Source of the DNA: Nocardia sp. BMG111209
GTDB lineage: Bacteria > Actinomycetota > Actinomycetes > Mycobacteriales > Mycobacteriaceae
DNA length: 64,000 bases
Assembly (NCBI RefSeq): GCF_000381925.1
Contig: NZ_KB907310.1
Coordinates: 124,001-188,000 of the forward strand
Direction of reading: 5' to 3'
The position numbers and the translations under genes are program-made. Positions 53,244 to 62,294 of the stretch are shown here, piece after piece. The notes under the pieces are model-generated. The model worked only from the letters and a program-made list of their open reading frames with translations. It was not told the DNA's origin and made no database searches. Position 1 is the first letter of the stretch; every line of letters begins with the position of its first letter.

Positions 53244-54284
53244 TCAGATGCCGAGGCCGGTGGCCAGCACGGGCCACGAGGTGTGCAGATCCTCCTGCCA
53301 GTAACCCCAGGAGTGGGTGCCGCTGTCGCGGTACACGAAGGTGGCCGGGATGTGCAGCGAATCCAGCTTCTTCTGCATGTTCTGGTTGGCCCATTCCACC
53401 CCGGCCTCGATCACGCTGCCGAGCGCGACCACCTTCGGGGTGTCCGAGGGCGCCTCCAGGCGGAACTTGCCGCCGGGCATGTCGTAGATGCCGGGGATGC
53501 CGTTGCCGGTGGAGAAGAACAGGTTGGTGCCGCGCAGCTTCTCGGCGTTCACATAGGGATCGTTCTCGACCCACAGCGGATTGTCGGTCGGGCCCCACAT
53601 GTTGCGGGTGTCGCCGCCGCCCCAGGTCTCCACGGTCAGCTTGACCATGTCCTGGCCGACGTGGTCACTGGTCTGGGTCAGGCCGCTGTAGACGGCCGCG
53701 CTGCGGAACAGGCCCGGATGCGCGATCACCAGATCCAGGACCGGCACGCCCGACATCGACAGGCCCGCAATGGCATTCACCTTGTTGGTGTCCAGCGCGG
53801 CGTCGATCAGCGGGGGCAGCTCGTCGCCGATGTAGGTCTGCCACTTGTTGACCCCGAGCACCGGATCGGTCGCGATCCAGTCCGTGTAGAAACTCCACGC
53901 GCCGCCGATGACCTGCACGACGTTGATGTTCTTGTCGGACAGGAACTGCAGCGCGTCGGTGCGCAGCTGCCAGGAGGCGTCGTCGACGCCGCCGCCGGCC
54001 CCGTTCAGCAGATACAGCGACGGGCGCGGCGACGAGGTGTCGGTCGGCCGCAGCACATCCACGGGGAAGGTCTTGTTCATCGCCGCGGAATGCACCGAGA
54101 GGGTGACGTTGCGGCTGTCCTTCACCTCGACCTTCTCGACATAGGAGCCGTCCGGCGAGGTGATGGCGGGAACCACCACACCGGGGCTGTCGACCGGGTC
54201 GGCCCCGGCGGGAACGCCCGCGCTCAGAACTCCCGCAATAACCGTCGCCGCCAAAGTCATCAGGCTGCCGAATCCGAGTCGCAA
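53244..54284 (-). CDS. Antigen 85-like secreted mycolyltransferase/esterase
   Basis: 346 residues. A signal peptide (hydrophobic LMTLAATVIAGVLSAGV, then AGADP) is followed by an esterase-D alpha/beta-hydrolase domain with the nucleophile serine in AIAGLSMSGVPVLDL and the catalytic histidine in SGTHSWGYWQEDLH, both in the antigen-85 style. It should act outside the membrane on trehalose mycolates. The called start is TTG at 54284; an ATG 24 bases further on would leave a shorter signal. M. tuberculosis lacks such a gene at this menD-menG position, as I recall. Confidence 0.88.
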   Translation of the reverse strand: MRLGFGSLMTLAATVIAGVLSAGVPAGADPVDSPGVVVPAITSPDGSYVEKVEVKDSRNVTLSVHSAAMNKTFPVDVLRPTDTSSPRPSLYLLNGAGGGVDDASWQLRTDALQFLSDKNINVVQVIGGAWSFYTDWIATDPVLGVNKWQTYIGDELPPLIDAALDTNKVNAIAGLSMSGVPVLDLVIAHPGLFRSAAVYSGLTQTSDHVGQDMVKLTVETWGGGDTRNMWGPTDNPLWVENDPYVNAEKLRGTNLFFSTGNGIPGIYDMPGGKFRLEAPSDTPKVVALGSVIEAGVEWANQNMQKKLDSLHIPATFVYRDSGTHSWGYWQEDLHTSWPVLATGLGI

Positions 54285-54438
54285 CGCCCAACCCTCACAG
54301 ATGTCCCGAGCCGCCGACTTGACGGCCCGCGACTGTGATCTAAAACTGAGACGGTTATGTTACGCAAGTGCGGGATTCGGCGCTCGAGCTTTCCGCCGCA
54401 CGCGGCCGTCGCGAATTCCCGCGCTAGGGTGATTCGTC

Positions 54439-55143
54439 GTGGCGAAAACTGAGTCGTTCCGAGCCTCGCTGGACAAGCAGCCCCGAGAGGTCGCGTCGAT
54501 GTTCGACGGTGTCGCGCGCCGGTACGACCTCACCAATACCGTGCTCTCCGGGGGCCGGGATCGGTTCTGGCGGCGGGCGACTCGCTCCGCACTGGCGTTG
54601 CGGCCCGGGGAGCGGGTGCTGGATCTCGCGGCGGGCACGGCGGTCTCGACCGCGGAGCTGCGCAAGTCGGGCGCCTGGTGCGTCGCCACCGACTTCTCCC
54701 AGGGCATGCTGGCCGCGGGCCGGTCGCGGCAGGTGCCGATGGTCGCCGGGGACGCGATGGCGCTGCCGTTCGCCGACGAGGTGTTCGACGCGGTGACCAT
54801 CTCCTTCGGGCTGCGCAACGTGGCCGACACCGGACTCGCGCTGCGGGAGATGCTGCGGGTCACCAAGCCCGGCGGCCGGGTGGTGGTGTGCGAGTTCGCC
54901 ACGCCGGTGATCCCGGGCTTCCGCACGATCTACATGGAATATCTGATGCGCGCGCTGCCCCGGATCGCCCGCGCGGTCTCCAGTAATCCGGACGCCTACG
55001 TGTATCTGGCCGAGTCGATCCGGGCGTGGCCGAATCAGCCGCAACTGGCGCTGCGGTTGTCGGACGCGGGCTGGTCCGCGGTGAAGTGGCGCAATCTCAC
55101 CGGCGGTATCGTCGCGCTGCACCGCGGCTACAAATTCGAGTGA
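54439..55143 (+). CDS. menG: Demethylmenaquinone methyltransferase
   Basis: 234 residues from a GTG. UbiE/MenG family SAM methyltransferase: [40 protein letters not shown] (SAM motif I), [20 protein letters not shown] and [18 protein letters not shown]. It makes the final C-methylation of menaquinone. It is divergent from the mycolyltransferase-like gene. Confidence 0.96.
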   Translation: MAKTESFRASLDKQPREVASMFDGVARRYDLTNTVLSGGRDRFWRRATRSALALRPGERVLDLAAGTAVSTAELRKSGAWCVATDFSQGMLAAGRSRQVPMVAGDAMALPFADEVFDAVTISFGLRNVADTGLALREMLRVTKPGGRVVVCEFATPVIPGFRTIYMEYLMRALPRIARAVSSNPDAYVYLAESIRAWPNQPQLALRLSDAGWSAVKWRNLTGGIVALHRGYKFE

Positions 55144-55289
55144 GCGGCACCCTCGCAAGGGCTGTTGACCAGGTCTTTCGTGGTGTTCGTCACACCTCAC
55201 AGGCACGGCCGGCGATCGTGAGGCGCATCGTCATCTGCCGATAACGTCGGGTAAATTCGGCGCAATCGGTACTCGGGATGATCGGACTC

Positions 55290-58200
55290 ATGTCGGAGTC
55301 ACCCGAGCCCACGAGCACCACCCGCACGGCGTGTTCGTACTGTGGCGTCGGCTGTGGCATCACGGTCGAGACCCGGCCCGGCGCCGACGGGGCCCCGGTC
55401 ATCGCCAAGGTCCGCGGCGACCGGCTGCATCCGGTCAACGCCGGCCGGCTGTGCACCAAGGGCGCCACCCACGCGGAGCTGATGCGCGCACCCGGCCGGA
55501 TGACCACCGCGCACCGGCGGGACGCCCGCGGTCAGGCCGCGGTGCCGGTGCCCGTCGACGACGCGATCGCCGAGGCCGCGGCCCGGCTGCGGGCCGTACT
55601 GGACGAGCACGGCCCGGACGCGATCGCGTTCTACGTCTCCGGGCAGCTCTCGATCGAGGCGCAGTATCTGGCGACCAAACTCGCCAAGGGCCACCTGCGG
55701 ACCGTGCACCTGGAGGCCAATTCCCGGCTGTGCATGGCCAGTGCGGGCACCGGCTACAAGCAGTCGCTCGGCGCCGACGGCCCGCCCGGCTCCTACGACG
55801 ATCTCGACCGCGCCGACGTATTCCTGGTCAGCGGCGCGAATATGGCCGACTGCCATCCGATCCTGTTCCTGCGCATGGTCGATCGGCTCAACGCCGGTGC
55901 GAAACTGATCGTGGTCGACCCCCGGCGCACCGAAACCGCCGCGCGCGCAGACCTTTTCCTGCAGGTCGCGCCGGGCACCGACCTGGCGCTGCTGAACGGC
56001 CTGCTGTACCTGCTCGCCGAGAACGGGCATCTGGACGAGGAATTCATCGCCGAGCACACCACCGGCTGGGCGGCGATGCCGGAATTCCTCGCCGACTACC
56101 CGCCGGACCGGGTCGCGGAGATCACCGGCCTGGCCGAGGCCGACATCCGCACGGCCGCACAGTGGATCGGCGAGGCCGGGGAATGGATGTCGCTGTGGAC
56201 GATGGGCCTGAACCAGTCCACGCATGGCACCTGGAACACCAACGCGCTCTGCAATCTGCATCTGGCCACCGGCGCCCTCTGCCGGCCCGGCAGCGGCCCG
56301 TTCTCGCTCACCGGGCAGCCGAATGCCATGGGCGGTCGGGAGATGGGCTACATGGGACCGGGGCTGCCCGGACAGCGCAGTGTGCTGTCCGCGGCGGACC
56401 GGGCCTTCACCGAGGCCGCCTGGGGCCTGGCGCCGGGCACGATTCGCGACGAGACCGGGCCCGGCACCATCGAGATGTTCCGGGAGCTGGCCGCGGGGAA
56501 GATCAAGGCATGCTGGGTCGTCTGCAGCAATCCGGTTGCGACCGTGGCCAATCGGCGCAACGTGATCGCCGGGCTGGAGGCGGCGGAACTCGTGATCGTG
56601 CAGGACGTCTACACCGAGACCGCCACCACCGCGTACGCGGACCTGCTGCTGCCGGCCACGTTGTGGTCGGAATCCGATGCGGTGATGGTGAATTCGGAGC
56701 GCACCCTGACGCTGTTGCGGCGTTCCACCGATCCGGTGGGCGAGGCGCGGCCGGATTGGCTGCTGATCGCCCAGGTCGCCACCGCGATGGGTTTCGCGGG
56801 TTTCGACTACGCCTCCAGCGCCGAGATCTTCGCGGAGATCCGCGGTTTCAGCAATCCCCGGACCGGCTACGACCTGCGCGGTATCGACTACGCCGCGCTG
56901 CGCGAGGGGCCGATGCAGTGGCCGTGCCCCGATCCGGCGCAGCGCCGCAACCCGATTCGCTACCTCAACGACGGCCGCAGCCGCGAACCGTTCGTCGACG
57001 AATCCGGACATCGGCCGCGACTGGTGTTCCCGACCCCCAGCGGCCGCGCGCAGTTCCATCCCCGCCCGCACCTGCCGGCGGACGAACTGCCGGACGACGA
57101 CTACCCGTTCGTGCTCAATACCGGCCGGCTGCAACATCAGTGGCACACCATGACCAAGACCGGCCGGGTCGCGAAACTGACCAAACTGACCGGTGATCCG
57201 TTCGTCGAGATCCATCCCGCCGACGCCGAACGGCTCGGCGTGCGGGCGGGCGATCAGCTCGAGATCGCCTCCCGCCGTGGACGAGCGGTGCTGCCGGTGC
57301 GGATCGAGGACCGCGTCCTGCCCGGCAACTGCTTCGCCCCCTTCCACTGGAACGACGAACACGGCGAGTACCTGACCGTGAACGCGGTCACCAACGACGC
57401 GGTCGACCCGGACTCGCTGCAACCCGAATTCAAGGTCTGCGCGGTCGCATTGCGCAAGGTGGCCGCGATGCCGGTCGATCCGGCGGCCGCGCTGTATGCC
57501 GCGGCCTCCGCGGGCCCGGGGGCCGGTCCGGCCACGGCGGGATCGCGACCGGCGGTCCATCCGCTGGCCGCCGCGCTCGGCCTGGAAACCACGATCGCGC
57601 CGACGTTCACCGAGCTGGAACGGGTCTACCTGTCCGGTTATCTGGCCGCGCTGCACGAGATTCCGGTGCAGGGGCAGCCGGTACTGCCGGAATCGGCGCC
57701 GCTGTCGCCGTCGCGCCGAGTCTGGATGAACGGTTTGCTCGCCGGGATGTACTCGCGGGCCGCCGCCTCGGAACCCGAGCCCGCCGTGATGGCGGAGGCG
57801 GCTCCCGAAGCCCCGCCGGAGCGTCCGATCACCGTGTTGTGGGCCTCGCAGACCGGTACCGCCGAGGAACTCGCGGCGACCGTCACCACAACCCTCGCCG
57901 AATCCGGCTTCCTGCCGAAACTTTCGGATCTGGACTCCTGCGATCCGGCCCAGCTCGGGGGCGACACCCTGGTGATCACCAGCACCTTCGGCACCGGCGG
58001 CCCGCCGGACAACGGCGCGGCTTTCTGGGACAGCCTGCGCGACAGCGTCATTCGGCTCACCGGCCTGCGCTACGCGGTGTTCGCCCTCGGCGACTCGTCC
58101 TACGACGACTTCTGCGGCTACGGTCGCCGGATCGACGACACCCTGGCGAAACTCGGCGGCACCCGGATGCTGCCGCGGGTCGACAGCGAGCCGGACCACG

Positions 58201-59687
58201 AGGAGCTGTCCGAGCGCTGGCTCGCCGAGGTACTGGCGACGTTCGGCGGGCCCACCGGTGGGCCCGGAGACCCTCGATCGGCCGCATCGGGGACCGCGGC
58301 GGGACCCGCTGTGGGCAGGCCCGGATTGCTGGGGCCGACGGCGAGTGCGGCCGAGCCTACGGCGCTACTGGTGGGTACGGCCGGTCCCGTGGCTGGGCCG
58401 GTGAATGCGGTCGAGCCTGTGGGGCAGCTGGTGGGTACGGCGGGTCCCTCGGTGGCTGGGCCGGTGAATGCGGCCGGGCAGACAGCGGCGACGGTGGGCA
58501 CGAGCGGATCGACGAGTGCGGCCGGACCGGCGGCGACTGCGGCCGCGTCGACCGGGACCCGGCCCGGAAAGGCGCCGGCCGCACCCTTCACCCGGCAGGC
58601 GCCGGTGCCCGCCCCGCTCGCGCGCAACGAGTTGCTGTCCCGGCCCGGCGCGGCGAAAGAGGTGCGGCAGTTCGGATTCGACCTGAGTGGGCTGGGTGTC
58701 GGCTACGAGGTCGGCGATTCGCTCGGGGTGTGGCCCGCCAACGGCGAGGAACTGGTGGCGGAATGGCTCGCGGTCACCGGATTGGACGGTGATCGGACGG
58801 TCACCCCGGACGGCCGGGCCGTGACGCTGGCCGAGGCGCTGCGGACCCGCTACGACATCACCAAGGCCGGATCCGATCTGCTGGCCTTCGTCGCCGCCCG
58901 CAATCCGAGTCCCCGGCTGGCGAAACTGCTGCGCCGCGACAACCGCAACGAACTCGACAACTACCTCTGGGACAAACAAGCGGTCGACGTACTGCGCGAC
59001 TTCCCGGTGGAGGCCGACCCGGTGGACTGGCTCGGTGTGCTGAAAAAGCTTCAGCCACGCCAGTATTCGATCTCGTCCAGTCCGCTGGTGACACCGGCGG
59101 AGGTGCAGTTGACCGTCGGCGTCGTGCGGTACGCGCAGCGCGGCGGGGTGTGCTCGACCTTCCTCGCCGACCGCTGCGGCACCGAGCCGGTGCCGATCTT
59201 CCTCCAGCGCGCGCCGCATTTCCGGCCGCCGCTGGATCCGAACGCCCCGATGATCATGGTGGGGCCGGGGACGGGTATCGCCCCGTTTCGCGGATTCCTG
59301 CACGAGCGCCGGGCGCTGGGCTGCCGCGGCCGCAACTGGTTGTTCTTCGGCGACCAGCACGCGGCCGACAATTTCTATTACCGCGCGGAGCTCGAGGATA
59401 TGTTCCGCAGCGGCTTCCTCACCCGCCTGGATCTGGCGTTCTCCCGGGATCAGCGCGAGCGGGTCTACGTGCAGCACCGGATGATCGAACACGGCGCGGA
59501 GCTGTGGTCGTGGCTGCGCGACGGCGGTCATCTGTACGTCTGCGGTGACGCCGCCCGGATGGCCAAGGATGTCGACGACGCCCTGCTGACCCTCGCCCGC
59601 GTGCACGGCAAACTCGACGAGGACGGCGCGCTGGCCTTCAAGAAGCAACTCGCCGCCGAGAAGCGGTATCTCCGCGACGTGTACTGA
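55290..59687 (+). CDS. nasN: Fused assimilatory nitrate reductase and CysJ-like flavoprotein
   Basis: About 1465 residues. The first half is a molybdopterin nitrate reductase with an N-terminal [4Fe-4S] motif (C15, C18, C22, C55 around CSYCGVGCGITVE and GRLCTKG), NSRLCMASAGTGYK, and a C-terminal molybdopterin-dinucleotide domain. From about 845 comes a flavodoxin domain (ITVLWASQTGTAEEL), then a disordered linker (990-1105), then an FAD/NADPH domain (PRQYSISSSP; MIMVGPGTGIAPFRGFLHERR; KRYLRDVY). NADPH electrons should pass by FAD and FMN to the cluster and molybdenum, reducing nitrate to nitrite without a separate reductase. This corresponds to the M. smegmatis NasN type. Confidence 0.94.
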   Translation: MSESPEPTSTTRTACSYCGVGCGITVETRPGADGAPVIAKVRGDRLHPVNAGRLCTKGATHAELMRAPGRMTTAHRRDARGQAAVPVPVDDAIAEAAARLRAVLDEHGPDAIAFYVSGQLSIEAQYLATKLAKGHLRTVHLEANSRLCMASAGTGYKQSLGADGPPGSYDDLDRADVFLVSGANMADCHPILFLRMVDRLNAGAKLIVVDPRRTETAARADLFLQVAPGTDLALLNGLLYLLAENGHLDEEFIAEHTTGWAAMPEFLADYPPDRVAEITGLAEADIRTAAQWIGEAGEWMSLWTMGLNQSTHGTWNTNALCNLHLATGALCRPGSGPFSLTGQPNAMGGREMGYMGPGLPGQRSVLSAADRAFTEAAWGLAPGTIRDETGPGTIEMFRELAAGKIKACWVVCSNPVATVANRRNVIAGLEAAELVIVQDVYTETATTAYADLLLPATLWSESDAVMVNSERTLTLLRRSTDPVGEARPDWLLIAQVATAMGFAGFDYASSAEIFAEIRGFSNPRTGYDLRGIDYAALREGPMQWPCPDPAQRRNPIRYLNDGRSREPFVDESGHRPRLVFPTPSGRAQFHPRPHLPADELPDDDYPFVLNTGRLQHQWHTMTKTGRVAKLTKLTGDPFVEIHPADAERLGVRAGDQLEIASRRGRAVLPVRIEDRVLPGNCFAPFHWNDEHGEYLTVNAVTNDAVDPDSLQPEFKVCAVALRKVAAMPVDPAAALYAAASAGPGAGPATAGSRPAVHPLAAALGLETTIAPTFTELERVYLSGYLAALHEIPVQGQPVLPESAPLSPSRRVWMNGLLAGMYSRAAASEPEPAVMAEAAPEAPPERPITVLWASQTGTAEELAATVTTTLAESGFLPKLSDLDSCDPAQLGGDTLVITSTFGTGGPPDNGAAFWDSLRDSVIRLTGLRYAVFALGDSSYDDFCGYGRRIDDTLAKLGGTRMLPRVDSEPDHEELSERWLAEVLATFGGPTGGPGDPRSAASGTAAGPAVGRPGLLGPTASAAEPTALLVGTAGPVAGPVNAVEPVGQLVGTAGPSVAGPVNAAGQTAATVGTSGSTSAAGPAATAAASTGTRPGKAPAAPFTRQAPVPAPLARNELLSRPGAAKEVRQFGFDLSGLGVGYEVGDSLGVWPANGEELVAEWLAVTGLDGDRTVTPDGRAVTLAEALRTRYDITKAGSDLLAFVAARNPSPRLAKLLRRDNRNELDNYLWDKQAVDVLRDFPVEADPVDWLGVLKKLQPRQYSISSSPLVTPAEVQLTVGVVRYAQRGGVCSTFLADRCGTEPVPIFLQRAPHFRPPLDPNAPMIMVGPGTGIAPFRGFLHERRALGCRGRNWLFFGDQHAADNFYYRAELEDMFRSGFLTRLDLAFSRDQRERVYVQHRMIEHGAELWSWLRDGGHLYVCGDAARMAKDVDDALLTLARVHGKLDEDGALAFKKQLAAEKRYLRDVY
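58353..58475 (+). repeat. 60-bp tandem duplication in the nitrate reductase linker
   Basis: Two copies, starting at 58353 and 58413, encode EPTALLVGTAGPVAGPVNAV and EPVGQLVGTAGP-SVAGPVNAA; the second has a 3-base insertion. The copies are close in DNA, so the duplication is recent relative to the rest of the gene. Confidence 0.75.
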
Positions 59688-59826
59688 TCCCGCTTCGGCC
59701 GGTACAGCGAATTACTGGCAAAGAATTCGTATCGGACCGTTCCCGATCGGCTCGAACGCCGATTTTCGCGTCTAGTCTGACCCCCTGTCAGGCGGCGTCA
59801 GCCGCGCGTCGCGAAAGGACGGCAAC

Positions 59827-60363
59827 ATGTCGGCTACCGCCTCGCCCGTACCGCCGGAATACGCCGTGGCCCCGGCGCCCGGTCTGCTCGCCACCGATCT
59901 CGGCCTCCTGGTGCTGCGCGTGGTGATCGGCGTGATCATGGCCGCACACGGTGCGCAGAAATTGTTCGGCTGGTTCCACGGCAACGGCCTGTCCGCCACC
60001 GCCCGGTACTTCACCGCCCAGGGCTATCCGGCCGGGAAGACCATGGCGGTGATCGCGGGCCTCAGCGAGGCGCTCGGCGGGCTCGGCCTGATCCTCGGCC
60101 TCCTGACCCCGCTCGCGGCGGCCGCGGTGATCGGCGTGATGATCAACGCGATGGCCACCAAACACGGCTTCTTCGCCCCGCGGGGCTACGAATACGAGCT
60201 GGCCCTGCTGGCCGCCGCCGTCGCCCTGGCGCTGACCGGGCCCGGCCGTCTCGCACTCGATCAGGCCCTCCCGATCCTGCGGATCCGCCGCCTGGTCTAC
60301 GGCATCGCCGCGATCGTCCTCGCCGTCGTGGTCGCGGCGGTGGTGCTGGCCGTGCGCAACTGA
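59827..60363 (+). CDS. DoxX-family membrane protein
   Basis: 178 residues with four membrane spans. LGLLVLRVVIGVIMAAHGAQKLFGWF is the DoxX signature helix, and GLSEALGGLGLILGLLTPLA and ALLAAAVALALTGPGRLALD follow. Mycobacterial DoxX relatives work with thiosulfate transferase and superoxide dismutase in redox homeostasis; neither partner is adjacent here. Tandem terminators follow. Confidence 0.9.
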   Translation: MSATASPVPPEYAVAPAPGLLATDLGLLVLRVVIGVIMAAHGAQKLFGWFHGNGLSATARYFTAQGYPAGKTMAVIAGLSEALGGLGLILGLLTPLAAAAVIGVMINAMATKHGFFAPRGYEYELALLAAAVALALTGPGRLALDQALPILRIRRLVYGIAAIVLAVVVAAVVLAVRN

Positions 60364-60377
60364 CCGCACGACCGGAT

Positions 60378-60415
60378 ACCCGGGGACCGCGATCGGGTCG
60401 TCGCGGGCCCCGGGT
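60378..60415. terminator. First of two tandem hairpins after doxX
   Basis: A 15-bp stem with one mismatch (ACCCGGGG-A-CCGCGA paired with its complement), with a TCGGGTCG loop, starts 15 bases after the DoxX stop. Confidence 0.75.
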
Positions 60416-60426
60416 ACCGTGAACGG

Positions 60427-60467
60427 GCGGCTCCGCCCCGGTTGAGTCGGGGCGGAACCGCTTTTTT
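60427..60467 (+). terminator. Rho-independent terminator with T-tract
   Basis: GCGG-CT-CCGCCCC pairs with GGGGCGG-AA-CCGC, followed at once by TTTTTT (60462-60467). It is oriented to stop doxX transcription before the convergent DUF397 gene. Confidence 0.9.
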
Positions 60468-60486
60468 CGTTATCGAGCCGCCGGCA

Positions 60487-60693
60487 TCACGCCGTGCGGT
60501 CGAACTCCTCGGCCTTCACCCCGGCGGTGAAGGCCGTCCACTCGGCGCCGGAGAAGGTCAGCGCCGGACCGCTCGGGTTCTTCGAATCCCGCACGCCCAC
60601 ACCGCCTTCCGGCAGCCACGAGACCTCCACGCAGTGGGTGGTCTCGCTGAACGAGCTCTTGAACCAGGACGAGTTCGAGATATCAGTGCTCAT
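60487..60693 (-). CDS. DUF397 protein
   Basis: 68 residues: SWFKSSFSETTHCVEVSWLPEGGVGVRDSKNPSGPALTFSGAEWTAFTAGVK is the whole DUF397 fold. DUF397 proteins are the partners of XRE/DUF5753 regulators, and some pairs behave like toxin-antitoxin or BldB-type developmental systems. The ATG overlaps the XRE gene's 3' end by 11 bases. Confidence 0.95.
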   Translation of the reverse strand: MSTDISNSSWFKSSFSETTHCVEVSWLPEGGVGVRDSKNPSGPALTFSGAEWTAFTAGVKAEEFDRTA

Positions 60694-61585
60694 GATCGTA
60701 TTCCTTTGCTACCTGCCGGAGCAGGTCTCGTGTTTCGGATTCCGTGAGAGCCATCGCGCGGATGGCCGCGGACAGCTCGGTGTAGCGATCCACCTCATCC
60801 GGTCGCTCGATGTAGATGTCGCTACTGGGTGCACCTTCGCGGTACACGATCGATGGTTCCGATGAACCTCCTTTCGGGTCGGGACGAAAGCTCAGGATCA
60901 CGAACGGGCCGTGCAGGATTCCCCACGTCAGACCCGCCCGGTACGGATGCACGCGCAGCGTGACGTTCGGCAGCGCGGCGAACTTGTCGAGATGCCGCAG
61001 CTGGGCGGCCATCAGATCGGCGCCGCCCACCAGGCGGTACAGCGCCGATTCGTGCAGCAGTACATCGAGGATCAGCGGCAGTTTCTTCCGGGTGAGCAGG
61101 CTCTGCCGTTTCAGTCGTAATTCCAGGCGCTGTTCGAGTTCCTCCTCGGGAACCCGATCGTGACAGGCGCCGATCATGGCCTCGGCGTAGTCGTCGGTCT
61201 GCAGCAGGCCGGGAATGTGTTCGTTGTAGCAGATCATCTGTTGCGCAGCGGATTCCAGATCGAGATACAGGCCGAAGGTCTCGTCGAAGAGATTGCCGAA
61301 ATCGTGATACCAGCTCCGCTCCCGCGCCTGTTCGGCGAGGGTGACCGCTCGCCGGGTGTCGCGCGCGCCGATGTGGTAGAGCTCGCACAGGGCGCGAACG
61401 TCCTGCTTACGGACTTTCTGCACGCGCCCGGACTCGATCCGTTGCAGCCCTGCGGGACTCAGATCGGTGAGGCCGGAAGCCCGGACGATGGTCAGTCCGG
61501 CGGCCGTTCGCGCATCGCGCAGAAAACGTCCCAGCTGCCGCCTGGGCAGCGTCGACGTAGGAATCTCGTCCCTCTTGGTACCCAT
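60683..61585 (-). CDS. XRE-family regulator with DUF5753 domain
   Basis: 300 residues from the ATG at 61585, which has AGGGGG upstream. The N-terminal helix-turn-helix is FLRDARTAAGLTIVRASGLTDLSPAGLQRIESGRV. Residues about 110-290 form the DUF5753 ligand/partner domain (ICYNEHIPGLLQTDDYAEAMI; VTLRVHPYRAGL). It is paired with the DUF397 gene. Its promoter contains the palindrome GAATATTC over the -10, so autoregulation is likely. Confidence 0.94.
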   Translation of the reverse strand: MGTKRDEIPTSTLPRRQLGRFLRDARTAAGLTIVRASGLTDLSPAGLQRIESGRVQKVRKQDVRALCELYHIGARDTRRAVTLAEQARERSWYHDFGNLFDETFGLYLDLESAAQQMICYNEHIPGLLQTDDYAEAMIGACHDRVPEEELEQRLELRLKRQSLLTRKKLPLILDVLLHESALYRLVGGADLMAAQLRHLDKFAALPNVTLRVHPYRAGLTWGILHGPFVILSFRPDPKGGSSEPSIVYREGAPSSDIYIERPDEVDRYTELSAAIRAMALTESETRDLLRQVAKEYDHEH

Positions 61586-61922
61586 GGTGCCCCCTGGAAA
61601 GTGAATATTCGAAAATTGGCTCACCGCAATATAAATATCCATTCCCTAGCTGCAGCAAATCGAGTGACATCCTGGGGTTTCGCACGACTTCCACCTATTT
61701 TCCAATTCCACTGGTCTTTTCGTCCCGGCCGTGGTCTGCTTGGTACCGGCGGCCGGGTGGTGCTGCAGGTTCGGGGCCTCGAAACACCCTCTGCCACGGA
61801 ATGTACGACAACTTCGGCTGCGAGCCAAGGGTTTTCTCCAAAGTCTTCTCGTGTCGGAGTCCGTCGCCCACCGGCCACCGAACACTTCGACGCCGAATAT
61901 TCAGAACGGGGGATTTCGAATA
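61586..61922. promoter_or_regulatory. Divergent control region with paired GAATATTC palindromes
   Basis: An AT-rich gap of 337 bases. On the minus strand TTGCGG (61624-61629) and TATTCA (61602-61607), 16 bases apart, form a promoter for the XRE gene. GAATATTC (61603-61610) overlaps its -10, and the same palindrome recurs at 61895-61902, just before the divergent gene at 61923. TTCGAA is adjacent to both (61608-61613; 61915-61920). The two sites could be bound by the XRE protein. No gene is seen in the gap. Confidence 0.55.
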
Positions 61923-62294
61923 ATGACTCTTGCCACCGCAATGAATCCGCTAACCCCATCGCCGGCTACCCGCGCCACCCCGCCGCGGCAGCCCGTGGTC
62001 GGATTCGTCCGCACCGACATATCCGGTCCGAACACCGAGCGGCACGCTCGCGAGATTCAGAGATATGCCTGGCGCAACGGTTTTCGCCTGCTGTATACGG
62101 TGCGGCCTCCGATCGACCACGCCGATCCGATCGGTTACGCCCTCGGTCTCGCGGCCGGCCTCGACGTCCCGGTCATCGTCGTCTTCGACCTCGCGCACGT
62201 GGACAACCGCCCCGAACTCGTCTGCGACGACTTCGATCTGGTGACCGTCTGCCCGCCCCAGACCTGGGCCCGCACCGCCGCGGCGGGGTGGTGA
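61923..62294 (+). CDS. Resolvase-N-terminus-like protein without catalytic module
   Basis: 123 residues from an ATG with GGGGGA upstream. VVGFVRTDISGPNTERHAREIQRYAWRNGF and VIVVFDLAHVDNRPELVCDDFDLVTVCP recall the serine-recombinase N-terminal fold, but the usual VSTDxQ serine segment reads RTDISGPN, and the DNA-binding C-terminus is missing. It is probably not a recombinase; similar short proteins occur widely in Nocardia-like genomes. It is coupled by GTGA to the next gene. Confidence 0.7.
   Translation: MTLATAMNPLTPSPATRATPPRQPVVGFVRTDISGPNTERHAREIQRYAWRNGFRLLYTVRPPIDHADPIGYALGLAAGLDVPVIVVFDLAHVDNRPELVCDDFDLVTVCPPQTWARTAAAGW

Noticed and set aside
55144..55289. Possible GlnR boxes upstream of the fused nitrate reductase
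   Set aside because: GTCAC- and GATAAC-like fragments occur, but none fits the paired GlnR consensus with correct spacing. Nitrogen control is likely from known biology, but it is not shown by this sequence.
61923..62294. Active serine recombinase or mobile element
   Set aside because: It is only 123 residues, with the catalytic serine segment altered and no DNA-binding domain; no inverted repeats or target duplications flank it.
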